From the NCBI GenBank assembly GCA_017882645.1, contig JADGPC010000019.1, forward strand, positions 1 through 32,424: a stretch of 32,424 bases of DNA, read 5' to 3'. The stretch's first letter is position 1; each line of letters begins with the position of its first letter. Of the stretch, positions 17,556 through 26,517 are shown one piece after another. Below the pieces are notes generated by a model that saw only the letters and a program-made list of their open reading frames with translations, did no database searches and had not been told where the DNA came from. Source of the stretch: Streptosporangiales bacterium (GTDB taxonomy: Bacteria; Actinomycetota; Actinomycetes; Streptosporangiales; Streptosporangiaceae). Both the position numbers and the translations under genes were made by a program.

Positions 17556-18497
17556 ATGGCCACGACCGAACTGCCAGCCCCCTCCGAGCCATCCGCCCCC
17601 TCCGAGTCTTCGGCCGCCGAGGGCTATATCGAGGTCCCCGGCGGGAGGGTCTGGTACCGGATCGCCGGCGCTGACCGCCCGGGAACGCCGCTGCTGTGCC
17701 TGCACGGCGGGCCCGGGATGCCGCACGACTACCTGGAGCCGCTGGCCGACCTCGCCGACACGAGGCCGGTGATCTTCTACGACCAGCTCGGATGCGGTCG
17801 GTCGGACCGGCCGGCGGACGACTCGCTGTGGACCGTCGACCGGTTCGTCGAGGAACTGGCCACGGTCAAGCGGGAGCTCGGACTTGACCGCCCGCACCTG
17901 TTCGGCAATTCGTGGGGCGGCTGGCTGGCGCTTCAGTTCACGCTCGACCGCAAGCCGGAGCTGGCCAGCCTCGTGCTCAGCAGCTCGCCGCCGAGCGTCG
18001 AGCGCTGGATCACGGACTGCGCGCAGCTCCGGGCGGAACTCGACGCGCCGGTCCGGGATGTGCTCGACAGCCACGAGGCGGCGGGTTACTTCGGCTGCCC
18101 GGAGTATCAGTGGGCGGTCACGCAGTTCTACCGCAGGCACCTGTGCCGGCAGCATCCCTGGCCTGACTGCCTGGAGCGAACCTTCGCCGGGATGGGCGGC
18201 GACGTTTACCTGACGATGTGGGGGCCGAGTGAGTTCGGCCCGGTCAGTGGCCGCCTGCGCGACTGGGATGTCACAGGGCGGCTGCATGAGATCGAGGTGC
18301 CGGCGCTCGTCACCGGCGGTCGGCACGACGAGGCGCGGCCTGAGCACCTGGGCGTGCTGGCGGCCGGCATCGACGGCGCCGAGCTGGTGATCTTCGAGGA
18401 CAGCTCGCACCTGGCCTTCATTGAGGAACGCGCGCGCTACCTGCAGGTCGTCGGTGAGTTCCTGGCGCACGCGGAGTCCCGGTCGCGGATTAGTTAA
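17556..18497 (+). CDS. Alpha/beta hydrolase, proline iminopeptidase-like
   Basis: CLHGGPGMPHDYL, FYDQLGCGRSD, nucleophile elbow GNSWGG, C-terminal SSHLAFIEE. Confidence 0.88.
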   Translation: MATTELPAPSEPSAPSESSAAEGYIEVPGGRVWYRIAGADRPGTPLLCLHGGPGMPHDYLEPLADLADTRPVIFYDQLGCGRSDRPADDSLWTVDRFVEELATVKRELGLDRPHLFGNSWGGWLALQFTLDRKPELASLVLSSSPPSVERWITDCAQLRAELDAPVRDVLDSHEAAGYFGCPEYQWAVTQFYRRHLCRQHPWPDCLERTFAGMGGDVYLTMWGPSEFGPVSGRLRDWDVTGRLHEIEVPALVTGGRHDEARPEHLGVLAAGIDGAELVIFEDSSHLAFIEERARYLQVVGEFLAHAESRSRIS

Positions 18498-18557
18498 CGC
18501 TGGTCTTCCGAGATGTGAGATGCCTCATATCGGCCGGAAACCGGAAGCGCCGCAGAC

Positions 18558-18600
18558 GATCGGGGGGTTGTATCGGGGGTGCTCACGATTCCCCCCGATC
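18558..18600 (+). terminator. Inverted repeat GATCGGGGGG-N23-CCCCCCGATC with an alternative inner partner (ATCGGGGG)
   Basis: Perfect 10-bp arms at 18558-18567 and 18591-18600; a second ATCGGGGG inside the loop can compete for the 3' arm. Confidence 0.5.
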
Positions 18601-18603
18601 TGA

Positions 18604-18739
18604 GCCGTGACCGCCCGTGAGCAAACCCCGCGGTCATGGCGGCGACGTCACGCCCGACAACTGCTAGTCGCGTCATCCGCAACCCCCCGGGTCGCGGTCC
18701 GCGAAGCGCTGAGGGCGGACAGGGCAGGTTTACCCTCCA
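18604..18739 (+). promoter_or_regulatory. Structured 5' leader of the second Rpf-like gene (paralogous to 16375-16490)
   Basis: Stem GCCGTGACCGC (18604-18614)/GCGGTCATGGC (18630-18640); shared GTCACGCC, GCTAGTCGC and GCTGAGGGCGGACAG blocks. Confidence 0.6.
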
Positions 18740-19339
18740 ATGAAGATCAAGAAGATCGCTGTAGCAACGCTCGTGCCGGCGGCTGTCGTCGGCGTCACCG
18801 TGTCGAGCTGGGCGGCTGTCCAGGCGGCGACCAGCCAGCCGGACGCTATCGCCGCGGTTCATCATGTGCGTAACGCTCCGGGCCATCCGGTCAGGCAGCA
18901 CCAGGCCGGGCAGCACAAGGCCGGGCAGCACAAGGCCGGGCAGCACAAGGCTGGGCACGCGGCGCACGGCAGTACTCAGAAAAAGGCCAGCAAGGCGCAG
19001 GCGGCTGCCGAGAGCCTGAATCACGCCGGCCATCAGGCGAAGGCCAAGGCTCATCACCGGGCGCACGCTAAGGCCGCGGCCGCTCCGGCGGCTCCGGCGC
19101 AGCCAGTCTCGCTGACCTCCGGAATGTCGTCCTTCGAGCAGTGCGTGGCGTGGCGCGAGAGCGGCGACAACCCGACCGCCTCGTCGGCGGGCCTGTTCGG
19201 GATCCTGCCGTCGACCTGGGCGTCCCTCGGGTTCACCGGAACGGCCGGCACCTCGTCAGTGGCGCTGCAGAAGGCGGCGTTCGACAAGCTCTACGCGCAG
19301 GACGGCACGTCCCCGTGGGCGCCGTACGACGGCTGCTGA
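18740..19339 (+). CDS. Secreted Rpf/transglycosylase-like protein with KAGQH repeats (paralog of 16491..17276)
   Basis: MKIKKIAVATLVPAAVVGV signal; C-terminal 'SSFEQCVAWRESGDNPTASSAGLFGILPSTWASLGF...PWAPYDGC'. Confidence 0.87.
   Translation: MKIKKIAVATLVPAAVVGVTVSSWAAVQAATSQPDAIAAVHHVRNAPGHPVRQHQAGQHKAGQHKAGQHKAGHAAHGSTQKKASKAQAAAESLNHAGHQAKAKAHHRAHAKAAAAPAAPAQPVSLTSGMSSFEQCVAWRESGDNPTASSAGLFGILPSTWASLGFTGTAGTSSVALQKAAFDKLYAQDGTSPWAPYDGC
18896..18955. repeat. 15-bp tandem repeat (cagcacaaggccggg) x4, in frame (QHKAG)
   Basis: Units at 18896, 18911, 18926 and 18941. Confidence 0.9.
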
Positions 19340-19346
19340 GGTACCC

Positions 19347-19387
19347 GCTCCGGCTCAGGGCAGGCAGCTGCCGCCCTGGGCCGGGGC
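19347..19387 (+). terminator. Intrinsic-type hairpin downstream of the second Rpf-like gene
   Basis: gctccggctcagggc / gccctgggccggggc, 15-bp stem with two G-U pairs; the loop contains palindrome ggcagctgcc. Confidence 0.65.
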
Positions 19388-19429
19388 TAACGCGGGTTGA
19401 GTCCTCGGCGGCACGGGGAAACCTCAGCT

Positions 19430-20134
19430 ATGACTGGTTATCCGCCCGAAGGCGAGAGTCAGCCGCCTGTCGCTGGGCAGGGCCCGTTCCCGCCGCCGGG
19501 GCAGTTCCCGCCGCAGGGCCAATACCCGCCTCAGGGCCAATACCCGCCGCCGCCTCAGGGGCAGTTCCCGCCGCAGGGGCAGTATCCGCCGCAGAAGGTG
19601 CGGCCGGGGCGGGTCTGGTACCTGCTGCCGCTGGCTGTCTTCGTGGCGGGCCTGGTCTGGCTGATCGTCGGCATCACGTCGCTGGCCAGCACGGTCGACG
19701 GCTTGCCGCGAGTCCCGCTGCCCGCGGGCGGGACGGTCAACCTGAGCCACAGCGGCGGCTACACGATCTACTACGAAGGCCAGGGAGCTCAGAGCGGGAA
19801 CATCCCGGCATTCCACATCAACGTCACGCCGGCCTCTCCGGGCGCGGCCGTGTCGAGCCTGACCCGTTACGGGTCGACAGTCACCTACAACATCGGCTCG
19901 CACCACGGGCGGGCCGTCCTGACGCTGCAGGTGGCGAAGCCGGGCACGTTCGCGGTGCGACCGGCCGGCGCTCCCAGCGGGGCCGACCTGGCGTTCGGCG
20001 GGAGCATCGCGAGCGGGATCGTCGGCATCGTGCTGCCGTCGGTGCCGCTGATCATCCTCGGCATCCTCGGCGCCGTGGTCTTGCTCATCATCCGCATCGT
20101 CCGCAAGCGATCATCCCGGCCGCGATACGCCTAA
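19430..20134 (+). CDS. Membrane protein with Pro/Gly/Gln/Tyr-rich N-terminal repeats and two TM segments
   Basis: MTGYPPEGESQPP...PPQGQYPP repeats; TM 'WYLLPLAVFVAGLVWLIVGI' and 'IVGIVLPSVPLIILGILGAVVLLIIRIV'. Confidence 0.75.
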   Translation: MTGYPPEGESQPPVAGQGPFPPPGQFPPQGQYPPQGQYPPPPQGQFPPQGQYPPQKVRPGRVWYLLPLAVFVAGLVWLIVGITSLASTVDGLPRVPLPAGGTVNLSHSGGYTIYYEGQGAQSGNIPAFHINVTPASPGAAVSSLTRYGSTVTYNIGSHHGRAVLTLQVAKPGTFAVRPAGAPSGADLAFGGSIASGIVGIVLPSVPLIILGILGAVVLLIIRIVRKRSSRPRYA

Positions 20135-20277
20135 CGGCGGACGCCTGGCCGGCTGACAGCCTGGCCGGAAGATGGGGCAGTTGCCCCATGCGCTCGCGGC
20201 CGGACTCTCGCCATGCTCAGGAACAGCGGGCGGCTCCGGCTTGCCGCCCGGATGACGCGAGCGGACGAGGAGACGCC

Positions 20278-20643
20278 ATGGCGAGCAAAGCAGTGATCAG
20301 CCTGACCACCGGCCTGGAGGACCCCGAGAAGGTGACGGTCGCCTTCCTGGTCGCCGTCGCGGCGGCCGAACAGGGGCGCCCGACCCTGATGTTCTGCACC
20401 AAGGAGGCCGTCCGGCTCGCGCTCGACGGCGTCGCGCAGGGCGTGGCCTGCGAGGGATGCCCGGCGCTGGGGGACCTGACGAAGCGGTACGAGGCGGCCG
20501 GCGGCCGGTACCTGGTCTGCCCGATCTGCTTCAACGCCAAGCACCTGGACGACGAGGGCCTCGTCGCCAATGCGACACTCGGCGGAACCGTGCCCATGTG
20601 GGAGTGGATCGGCGATGAGCCAGCAACAACGTTCAGCTACTGA
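20278..20643 (+). CDS. DsrE-family small protein
   Basis: MASKAVISLTTGLEDPEKVTVAFLVAVAAAEQGRPTLMFCTKEAVRLAL...CEGCPAL...YLVCPICFNAKHLD. ATG at 20278 replaces the much longer track ORF. Confidence 0.78.
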   Translation: MASKAVISLTTGLEDPEKVTVAFLVAVAAAEQGRPTLMFCTKEAVRLALDGVAQGVACEGCPALGDLTKRYEAAGGRYLVCPICFNAKHLDDEGLVANATLGGTVPMWEWIGDEPATTFSY

Positions 20644-21058
20644 CGGGGCCGCCGCCGAAGGCGGCGCGGCGGGCTCCCCGGCTGCTCCGGTCACGGCGGG
20701 CGAGCGCTTCGCGCGGGCACTGGCCGCCAAGGACCGTGCCGCGCTGCGCGCGCTGCTGGCCGACCCGGTCGACTTCCAGGCGCTGACTCCCGGCCGGCAC
20801 TGGCAGGCGTCGGAGTCCGGCGAGGTCGTCGACGAGATCATCCTCGGCCGCTGGTTCGATCCTGGTGATGACATCCTGCGGCTGGAATCTTTCAGCGAAG
20901 GACTTCTTCCCGGCCGCGAGCATGTCAGCTACCTGCTGCGGGTGCGTAATGCCGACGGTGACCACCTGGTCGAGCAGCAGGCGTACTACAACAGCGAGGC
21001 CGGGCGGATCACCTGGATGCGGGTCCTGTGCTCGGGGTACCGCAAGCTGCCCGGCTAG
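20615..21058 (+). CDS. SnoaL/NTF2-like protein
   Basis: MSQQQRS...FARALAAKDRAALRALLADPVDFQALTPGRHWQA; overlaps the DsrE-like gene by 29 bp. Confidence 0.65.
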   Translation: MSQQQRSATDGAAAEGGAAGSPAAPVTAGERFARALAAKDRAALRALLADPVDFQALTPGRHWQASESGEVVDEIILGRWFDPGDDILRLESFSEGLLPGREHVSYLLRVRNADGDHLVEQQAYYNSEAGRITWMRVLCSGYRKLPG

Positions 21059-22620
21059 GGTTCCGGCTCGCCGATCAGGCCGTGGCTGGCCGCGTACAGG
21101 CTGGCCAGAGCGCGGTTCGCGGTGCCGGTCTTGGCATAGATGTGCTCGACATGATGGCCGGCTGTCTTGCGTGAGATAACCAAGCGCTCGGCAATCTCCC
21201 GGTTCGACAGCCCGCGGGCCAGCAGCCGGAGCACCTCGACCTCGCGCGGCGTCAGGCTCGCCGGGCCGGCCTGCCGCCGGGTGGTGCGGTGCCCGGCCGC
21301 GGACAGGACGGCCGCGGCCGCCTCGGCATCGAGCCGGCCGGCCGTGGCCTCGGCCCGGACCTGGGCCGCGGCCTCGGCGGCGGGGCAGGCCGGGCGGTAC
21401 GGCCGCGGCTCGGTCCGCGAGTGGTAGAAGTCGGCCGCGGCGAGCAGCCTGCCCTCCGGGCTGATGGCGCCCCCGGCCAGCCCGCGCGGGTAGCCGGAGC
21501 CGTCCATCCGCTCGTGGTGCTGGACCGCGATGGCGGCCAGCGGGGCAAGAGCGGGCGAGCAGGCCAGCATGCGCTCGGAGAGGTACGGGTGCAGCCTTAC
21601 CCGCTCGGTCTCGGCATGACTGAGCGGGCCGGGCTTATCCCAGATGGTGTTCGGCACGCCGAGGCGGCCGAGGTCGTGCACCAGGCCGGCCAGGCGGACC
21701 TGGCGGGCGGCTGGGTCGCTGAGGCCGTAGGCGCGCGCCGCATCGCCCGCGAGATCGGCGACTCCGCGCGAGTGGCCGAGCGTGTAGGGCGACTTCACGT
21801 CGGTGAAGTCGGCGATCGCCTCGAGGGCGGACTCGAACTGCTCGTCGCCCAGGCGGACGCCGAGGTCCGGCTCGGCGGCCATCACCGCGTGCCAGGTACT
21901 GGCGTCGTCGAGGCCTGCGCAGATGGCTTGCGCGTCCGCGGTGAACAGGTCGACGAGGTGCGGATCGAACTGGGTTCCGCGCCGCTGGCGGGCGACCTCG
22001 ACCGCCGCGTCGGTGCCGCCCGCGCGGTGGAACACCTCGACTACGTCGGCCAGGGTGACCAGCCGTGACGCGACAAGGATCTGCTCGCCGCTGGCGCCCT
22101 TCGGCACTCCCTTGCCGTCCCAGCGCTCGAAGGTCTGCTCGACGCTGTCCCGGACCCGCTGGGCCAGGCCGAGCCGGGCGGCCAGCTCGTCGGCCGCGGT
22201 CCAGTGGTTGTCCAGCATCGCCTCGGCCGCCTTGCGCCCGTCGCCGAGGAAGGTCAGCCCGAGTCTCGTCCGCTCGGCGAGCGGCCGGCCGGCGCCGAGA
22301 TGGCGGAGCATGAAGACCGGCTTGGAAGCGGCCGTGGCGAAGTCGGTGCGACGGAAGTCGGTCTTGAGCGCGGTGTCGTCGCCGAACCACTTGGCCTGCT
22401 CGTAGGCGTCGACATGGCAGCCGACCCAGGCGACGAGGGCGGAGTAGTAGACGACCTCGCGCTGCGCCTCGTCCAGGCCGAGGCGCTCGGCGAGACGGAG
22501 GGCGATGAGAGTCTGGCGCAGGACGTGCTCCATCGGCTGGCCCATGCCGAGGTCCGCGGCCAGCGAGAGGACAGCGAGCAGCTCGGCCAGCGTCACCCGC
22601 GGCCGGACCGTCTGCGTCAT
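21055..22620 (-). CDS. HD-GYP domain protein with C-terminal LuxR-type HTH
   Basis: LVHDLGRLGVPN...HHERMDGSGYPRGL (HD-GYP) and LTPREVEVLRLLARGLSNREIAERLVISRKTAGHHVEHIYAKTG (LuxR HTH). ATG at 22620. Confidence 0.87.
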   Translation of the reverse strand: MTQTVRPRVTLAELLAVLSLAADLGMGQPMEHVLRQTLIALRLAERLGLDEAQREVVYYSALVAWVGCHVDAYEQAKWFGDDTALKTDFRRTDFATAASKPVFMLRHLGAGRPLAERTRLGLTFLGDGRKAAEAMLDNHWTAADELAARLGLAQRVRDSVEQTFERWDGKGVPKGASGEQILVASRLVTLADVVEVFHRAGGTDAAVEVARQRRGTQFDPHLVDLFTADAQAICAGLDDASTWHAVMAAEPDLGVRLGDEQFESALEAIADFTDVKSPYTLGHSRGVADLAGDAARAYGLSDPAARQVRLAGLVHDLGRLGVPNTIWDKPGPLSHAETERVRLHPYLSERMLACSPALAPLAAIAVQHHERMDGSGYPRGLAGGAISPEGRLLAAADFYHSRTEPRPYRPACPAAEAAAQVRAEATAGRLDAEAAAAVLSAAGHRTTRRQAGPASLTPREVEVLRLLARGLSNREIAERLVISRKTAGHHVEHIYAKTGTANRALASLYAASHGLIGEPEP

Positions 22621-22713
22621 GACATGACTATAAGCAGCCTGGTTGCCGCCTGGGCCGAGCAGGTTTCGTGTTGCTCGCAGGGGGCACCCGGGCAGGCGGG
22701 GAGTAACTACCGG

Positions 22714-22767
22714 GGATCGCCGGGATCGCCGGGATCGCACGGATGGCGCGGATGGCGCGGATGGCGG
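22714..22767. repeat. 9-bp tandem repeats: (gggatcgcc)n followed by (cggatggcg)n
   Basis: cgggatcgccgggatcgcc...cggatggcgcggatggcgcggatggcg immediately upstream of or within the 5' end of the next ORF. Confidence 0.8.
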
Positions 22768-22786
22768 AGGACGGGGGGCGGACGGG

Positions 22787-23548
22787 GTGGCTGTTCTGCT
22801 GGGCTCCAACTCCAAGGTCTTTGACCCGATGCGCGCGGCGGGGATCGAGGTCCGCACGTTTCGCGCGTATCGCGATCAGTACAACTTCATCCCGACGGTC
22901 TGGCCCGCGAAGGAGAGCGTGCCGGACGCGAGGGTCACGCTGTCGATCAGGCCGGTGCCGGACGACCTGCTGGCGGGCAGGCTGGACGAGCAGCTGAGAT
23001 CGTTCATCGCGACGGCGCCGCCGGGGGTGAAGCTGTCGGCATGGCATGAGGCGTCGAACCTGGAGGGGTATCCCGACTACGTCACGGACAGCAGCATGTC
23101 GGCGGTGCACGAGTACATGCAGGGCCTGTGCCGCGGGTCGAACGTCCGGTACGGGTCCATCATCTGCGCGGTGCCGAGCGAGACCAAGACGTGGATGGGG
23201 ACCAGCCTGGACTGGTACGGACTGGACATTTACGACTTCGGCGAGGGGCAGTTCCGGGACTGGCACGGCGGGATCAGCAAGAAGAAGCTGTTCGACCGGC
23301 TCGAGGACATGCGCCAGACGTGCCGGGAGCTGACCGGGCGGGACGCGCCGGAGATCGATATCTGCGAGACCAATGACCCGCGGGCGGGGCACCGGGGCGA
23401 GTGGTTCGCGCTGCTGGCCGAGTGGCTGGCCGGTAACGGCGGCGGGCGGCTGCAGACGTTCTGGAACCCGTCCGGATCGCTGAGCGGGCCGTGGCTGCCC
23501 GACGACGAGGAGACCATCGGGGCGCTGCGCTCGCTGGCGAGCGGCTAG
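22787..23548 (+). CDS. GH26-like (beta/alpha)8 glycoside-hydrolase-type protein, no signal peptide
   Basis: AWHEASNLEGYP and ICETND as candidate catalytic Glu motifs, DWYGLDIYDFG; GTG 22787 chosen (the track start at 22643 reads through the repeats). Confidence 0.55.
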   Translation: MAVLLGSNSKVFDPMRAAGIEVRTFRAYRDQYNFIPTVWPAKESVPDARVTLSIRPVPDDLLAGRLDEQLRSFIATAPPGVKLSAWHEASNLEGYPDYVTDSSMSAVHEYMQGLCRGSNVRYGSIICAVPSETKTWMGTSLDWYGLDIYDFGEGQFRDWHGGISKKKLFDRLEDMRQTCRELTGRDAPEIDICETNDPRAGHRGEWFALLAEWLAGNGGGRLQTFWNPSGSLSGPWLPDDEETIGALRSLASG

Positions 23549-25436
23549 GAACAAGGAGTCTGCCGCCCCTTGGGAGACAGCCTCCCCGTTCAAGCGGCTT
23601 CCGAACACGTCCGCTAGTTCGAGATGACGTTGCGCGTCTGCAACATCCATGCCCTGCATCATGAGCTGAGCGTGCACGTCAGTCTCGCCTCTGGCCTGGA
23701 CAATCAGTCCGTTACGCACGATGACTACTGACGGTCCTATTTCACATCCCACGTTCACTGCCGCGCTAAGCCTCGCAACAGGTTGCCCGTCTACCAAAAG
23801 GTCGACGGGCTGTTCGAAGGTGACTTCCATCCTGTGGGCGGGCAAGTGAATAATCTCCTCCTGCGCTCCTTCTTCACGTGTTCGGCTCATCGCACTCGTC
23901 AAATCAGATCTCTTATTCCAGCCCGTGAGAATCAGTTCGGAAAGGCTTACGTCTAGCGAACGAGCAAGTGTGTCCTTAACCTGCTCCACGAGCAGACGCC
24001 GGACCTTGGCGGTCAGGCTGCGACCAATATTCAAACCGCTAAGAACCGGCCCAAGGATGCCGTCAAGCTCACGCGTCCCGACGGCGAGGATAGACCACAG
24101 GGCCATCCTTCCTCGATCCGATGGGCCGACCGCGTCGGACACGGCGACGGCCGAAGTGAGAGTCAGGTACGGCTGTATATCAAGGTCGGCTGCGATTGGC
24201 ACGAGACGCAAGGCCTGTGCCAGTCCAGGTGCGGGCGCGACGTATTTAACCCAAAGTTCCGCGGGATCGATATGCGTGACCGAGTCGGTGGGGTCCGGGG
24301 ATGAATCCTGATCCTGGGCAGGCAGCAACTCGTGGATTGCCGTCGGCTGCATCCGCAGGATCCGGTACAGGGCAGGGGTCAGGTTCTGGATAAGAACGAC
24401 CACAGCTAGGACTCGCGGGTCGTAGGCCGGAGTGAACGACTCTGGGTCGACGAGGGAGTGGCTAAGGAGAAGGACGTTGATCATCCGCTTGAGCTGCCGC
24501 GGGTCGTCGGGAGCTGCGGTACTCAAAACTTGGCGGCAGGCTCTGAGCTCATATGGCACTCGCGATGTGACGAAATCGTTTATGACAGGTTTGTTGATGG
24601 GCGGCAGAGCAAAGGGCAACTGAATGATCTTGTCGAGAAACGACTCTGCCCGCAGGCCGAGCTCGCCATACTCCGCGGCGACTGCCGCCTCGATCGGCTC
24701 GCGATCGAGGCCGAGAACGAAGATGCAGTTCTCGAAGTCCAAAAACAGGTGCAGCGCCTCAAGCAGGCGCAGTGCAGTTCGCGGGCGGCAGCGATCGAGA
24801 TCGTCGATGAGAAAAACGAGGCCTGCCATCCTTCCTGCCCGCAGCATCAAGTACAGACTCGAAGTGCTTGCGGATTTGAGCCTGCTGGGTGCGCCGCTCG
24901 TACAAACCCTCGGCAACTTCGTCAAGTACTCGACCCACCCGAAAACCGATAACTGGCACCTGCACCTCGGCTGCCATCGCCCGCCCAATGTTGACCAGAG
25001 CCTCCTTCACCCTTTGCTTTCCCAGCTGGCCAAGTTGTTCAGCGGTTTCGTGAAGCAACCCGAGAACGGGAGTCTCGTCAGACTGATGCATCCAGGGATT
25101 GAACCAAACCGTGCGCGGCACACGGCCTGACTCCCGAGACAGCTTCAGACTGTCTCGTAGTTGGATCATCAACGATGTCTTTCCGGCTCCCCAAGCGCCG
25201 TAAATGGCAATGACAAGAGGCGTGTCGGCATGGGTGATCACGTTTGCGAGGGCTTGAACGTAGGAGCCTCTACCCAGCTCGTCCTTCTGGGCCGGGGCGT
25301 CGCCGTGGATTGTGAGCTGAATCGGACCAGGCGTCGCGCTCGTCTCCGAGATGCCGACCGTTGCCGGAGGTACGGCGCCGGGTTGGACTATGAAAGACGG
25401 CGCAGAGCCTTCGACGTCACGACGCCAGCGGTTCAT
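23549..25436 (-). pseudogene. KAP-family P-loop NTPase, frameshifted (Walker A and Walker B in different frames)
   Basis: IAIYGAWGAGKTSLMIQLRDSL...VWFNPWMHQSDETP in ORF 24759..25562; MAGLVFLIDDLDRCRPRTALRLLEALHLFLDFENCIFVLGLDREPIEAAV in ORF 22628..24988; the switch is near 24828-24840. Boundaries approximate. Confidence 0.78.
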
Positions 25437-25571
25437 CCCAAGCACTCTATGACCACCACCGTGGCGATGTCGGCCCGCTGCTGCCTCGGCTTGTGCTGCC
25501 CGCCGCAGGCCAACCGTTGCGAGCGGAAAGGCGACGCGTTGTGCTCGCAAATGGTCGGGCATCGGCTCCCT

Positions 25572-26357
25572 TTAGACGCGGGCGACGAGGTAGCGGAACA
25601 CGTTGTCCTGGCGGTAGGTGCCGTCGGGCTGGCGGCTGCCGGCGAACGCACGGGTGAGCGCGCCGCGGACGGCGGGCAGCCCGGTGTTTCGGATGGCCTT
25701 CTGGGCCGGGCCCGAGCTGAGCTGGGTCCGCACAGCGGTCGCCAGGTCCGGGTAGATGAGTGGGTTGGGGACGTCGGCGACCGTCAGCGGCGTCAGCCCG
25801 GCCCTAGCGGCCAGGTCCTCGAGCCGGCCGTCCTCGCTCCAGGCGACGGCCCCGGGGGCGGCCGGGGGCGCCGGCGGCAGCAGCGGTCCCAGCTCGGCGA
25901 ACAGGACGCCGCTCTCGCACTTGTCCGGCGGCCCCCAGACCACGAAGCTGACCAGCCCGCCGGGCTTGACGACCTGGCTCACGCCCTTGACCACTGCCAC
26001 CGCGTCGTCGGCGTACTGGACCGAGTTGAAGGCGGTGACCACGTCGAACGCGTCGCGGGGGAACGGCAGCGGATCCTCCAGATCGCCCGCGACCAGCGTG
26101 GCGCCTGGCACTCGTTCTGCCGCGATGTCCAGCAGTGGCTGGGTCACGTCGATGCCGGATACCTCGGCCCCTCGCCGGGCCGCGAGCAGCAGCGCGAAGC
26201 CGCCGCCGCAGCCGACGTCGAGCAGTTTCGTGCCCCGGCCGACCTCGGTCGCGTCGAGGACTGCCTCGTAGAACGGGGTGCACATCGGCTCGTTGTAGTC
26301 GGACCAGTCACGTGCCCCTGGGCCCCACAGTTCTGCTTCTTCCTTGCCGGTACTCAT
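25572..26357 (-). CDS. Class I SAM-dependent methyltransferase
   Basis: LLDVGCGGGFALLLAARRGAEVSGIDVTQPLLDIA...FDVVTAFNSVQYADD; ATG at 26357. Confidence 0.88.
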   Translation of the reverse strand: MSTGKEEAELWGPGARDWSDYNEPMCTPFYEAVLDATEVGRGTKLLDVGCGGGFALLLAARRGAEVSGIDVTQPLLDIAAERVPGATLVAGDLEDPLPFPRDAFDVVTAFNSVQYADDAVAVVKGVSQVVKPGGLVSFVVWGPPDKCESGVLFAELGPLLPPAPPAAPGAVAWSEDGRLEDLAARAGLTPLTVADVPNPLIYPDLATAVRTQLSSGPAQKAIRNTGLPAVRGALTRAFAGSRQPDGTYRQDNVFRYLVARV

Positions 26358-26517
26358 GGGCTGCGCTCCTTGCGTGGGGATCGGATTGCAGCCAGCGTCC
26401 GCCCGCGGCCTGGGGCAGCGCATCGGTGCGATCACGTATCGCGCTACGTATCCGCGCGCCATCGTCGGGGTTTCTCAGGCCGATCAGGGCCGGCCAGGGA
26501 GCGCAGTAGTGATTCCT

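Noticed and set aside
19141-20277. N-terminal part of the 500-aa ORF ending in the DsrE-like gene
   Set aside because: Out of frame with the Rpf-like and proline-rich genes; the DsrE-like protein begins at the ATG at 20278.
22628-23549. C-terminal half of the 786-aa minus-strand ORF opposite the GH26-like gene
   Set aside because: Antisense read-through beyond the KAP-like sequence; no domain recognisable. Used only as evidence that the KAP 3' end is missing.
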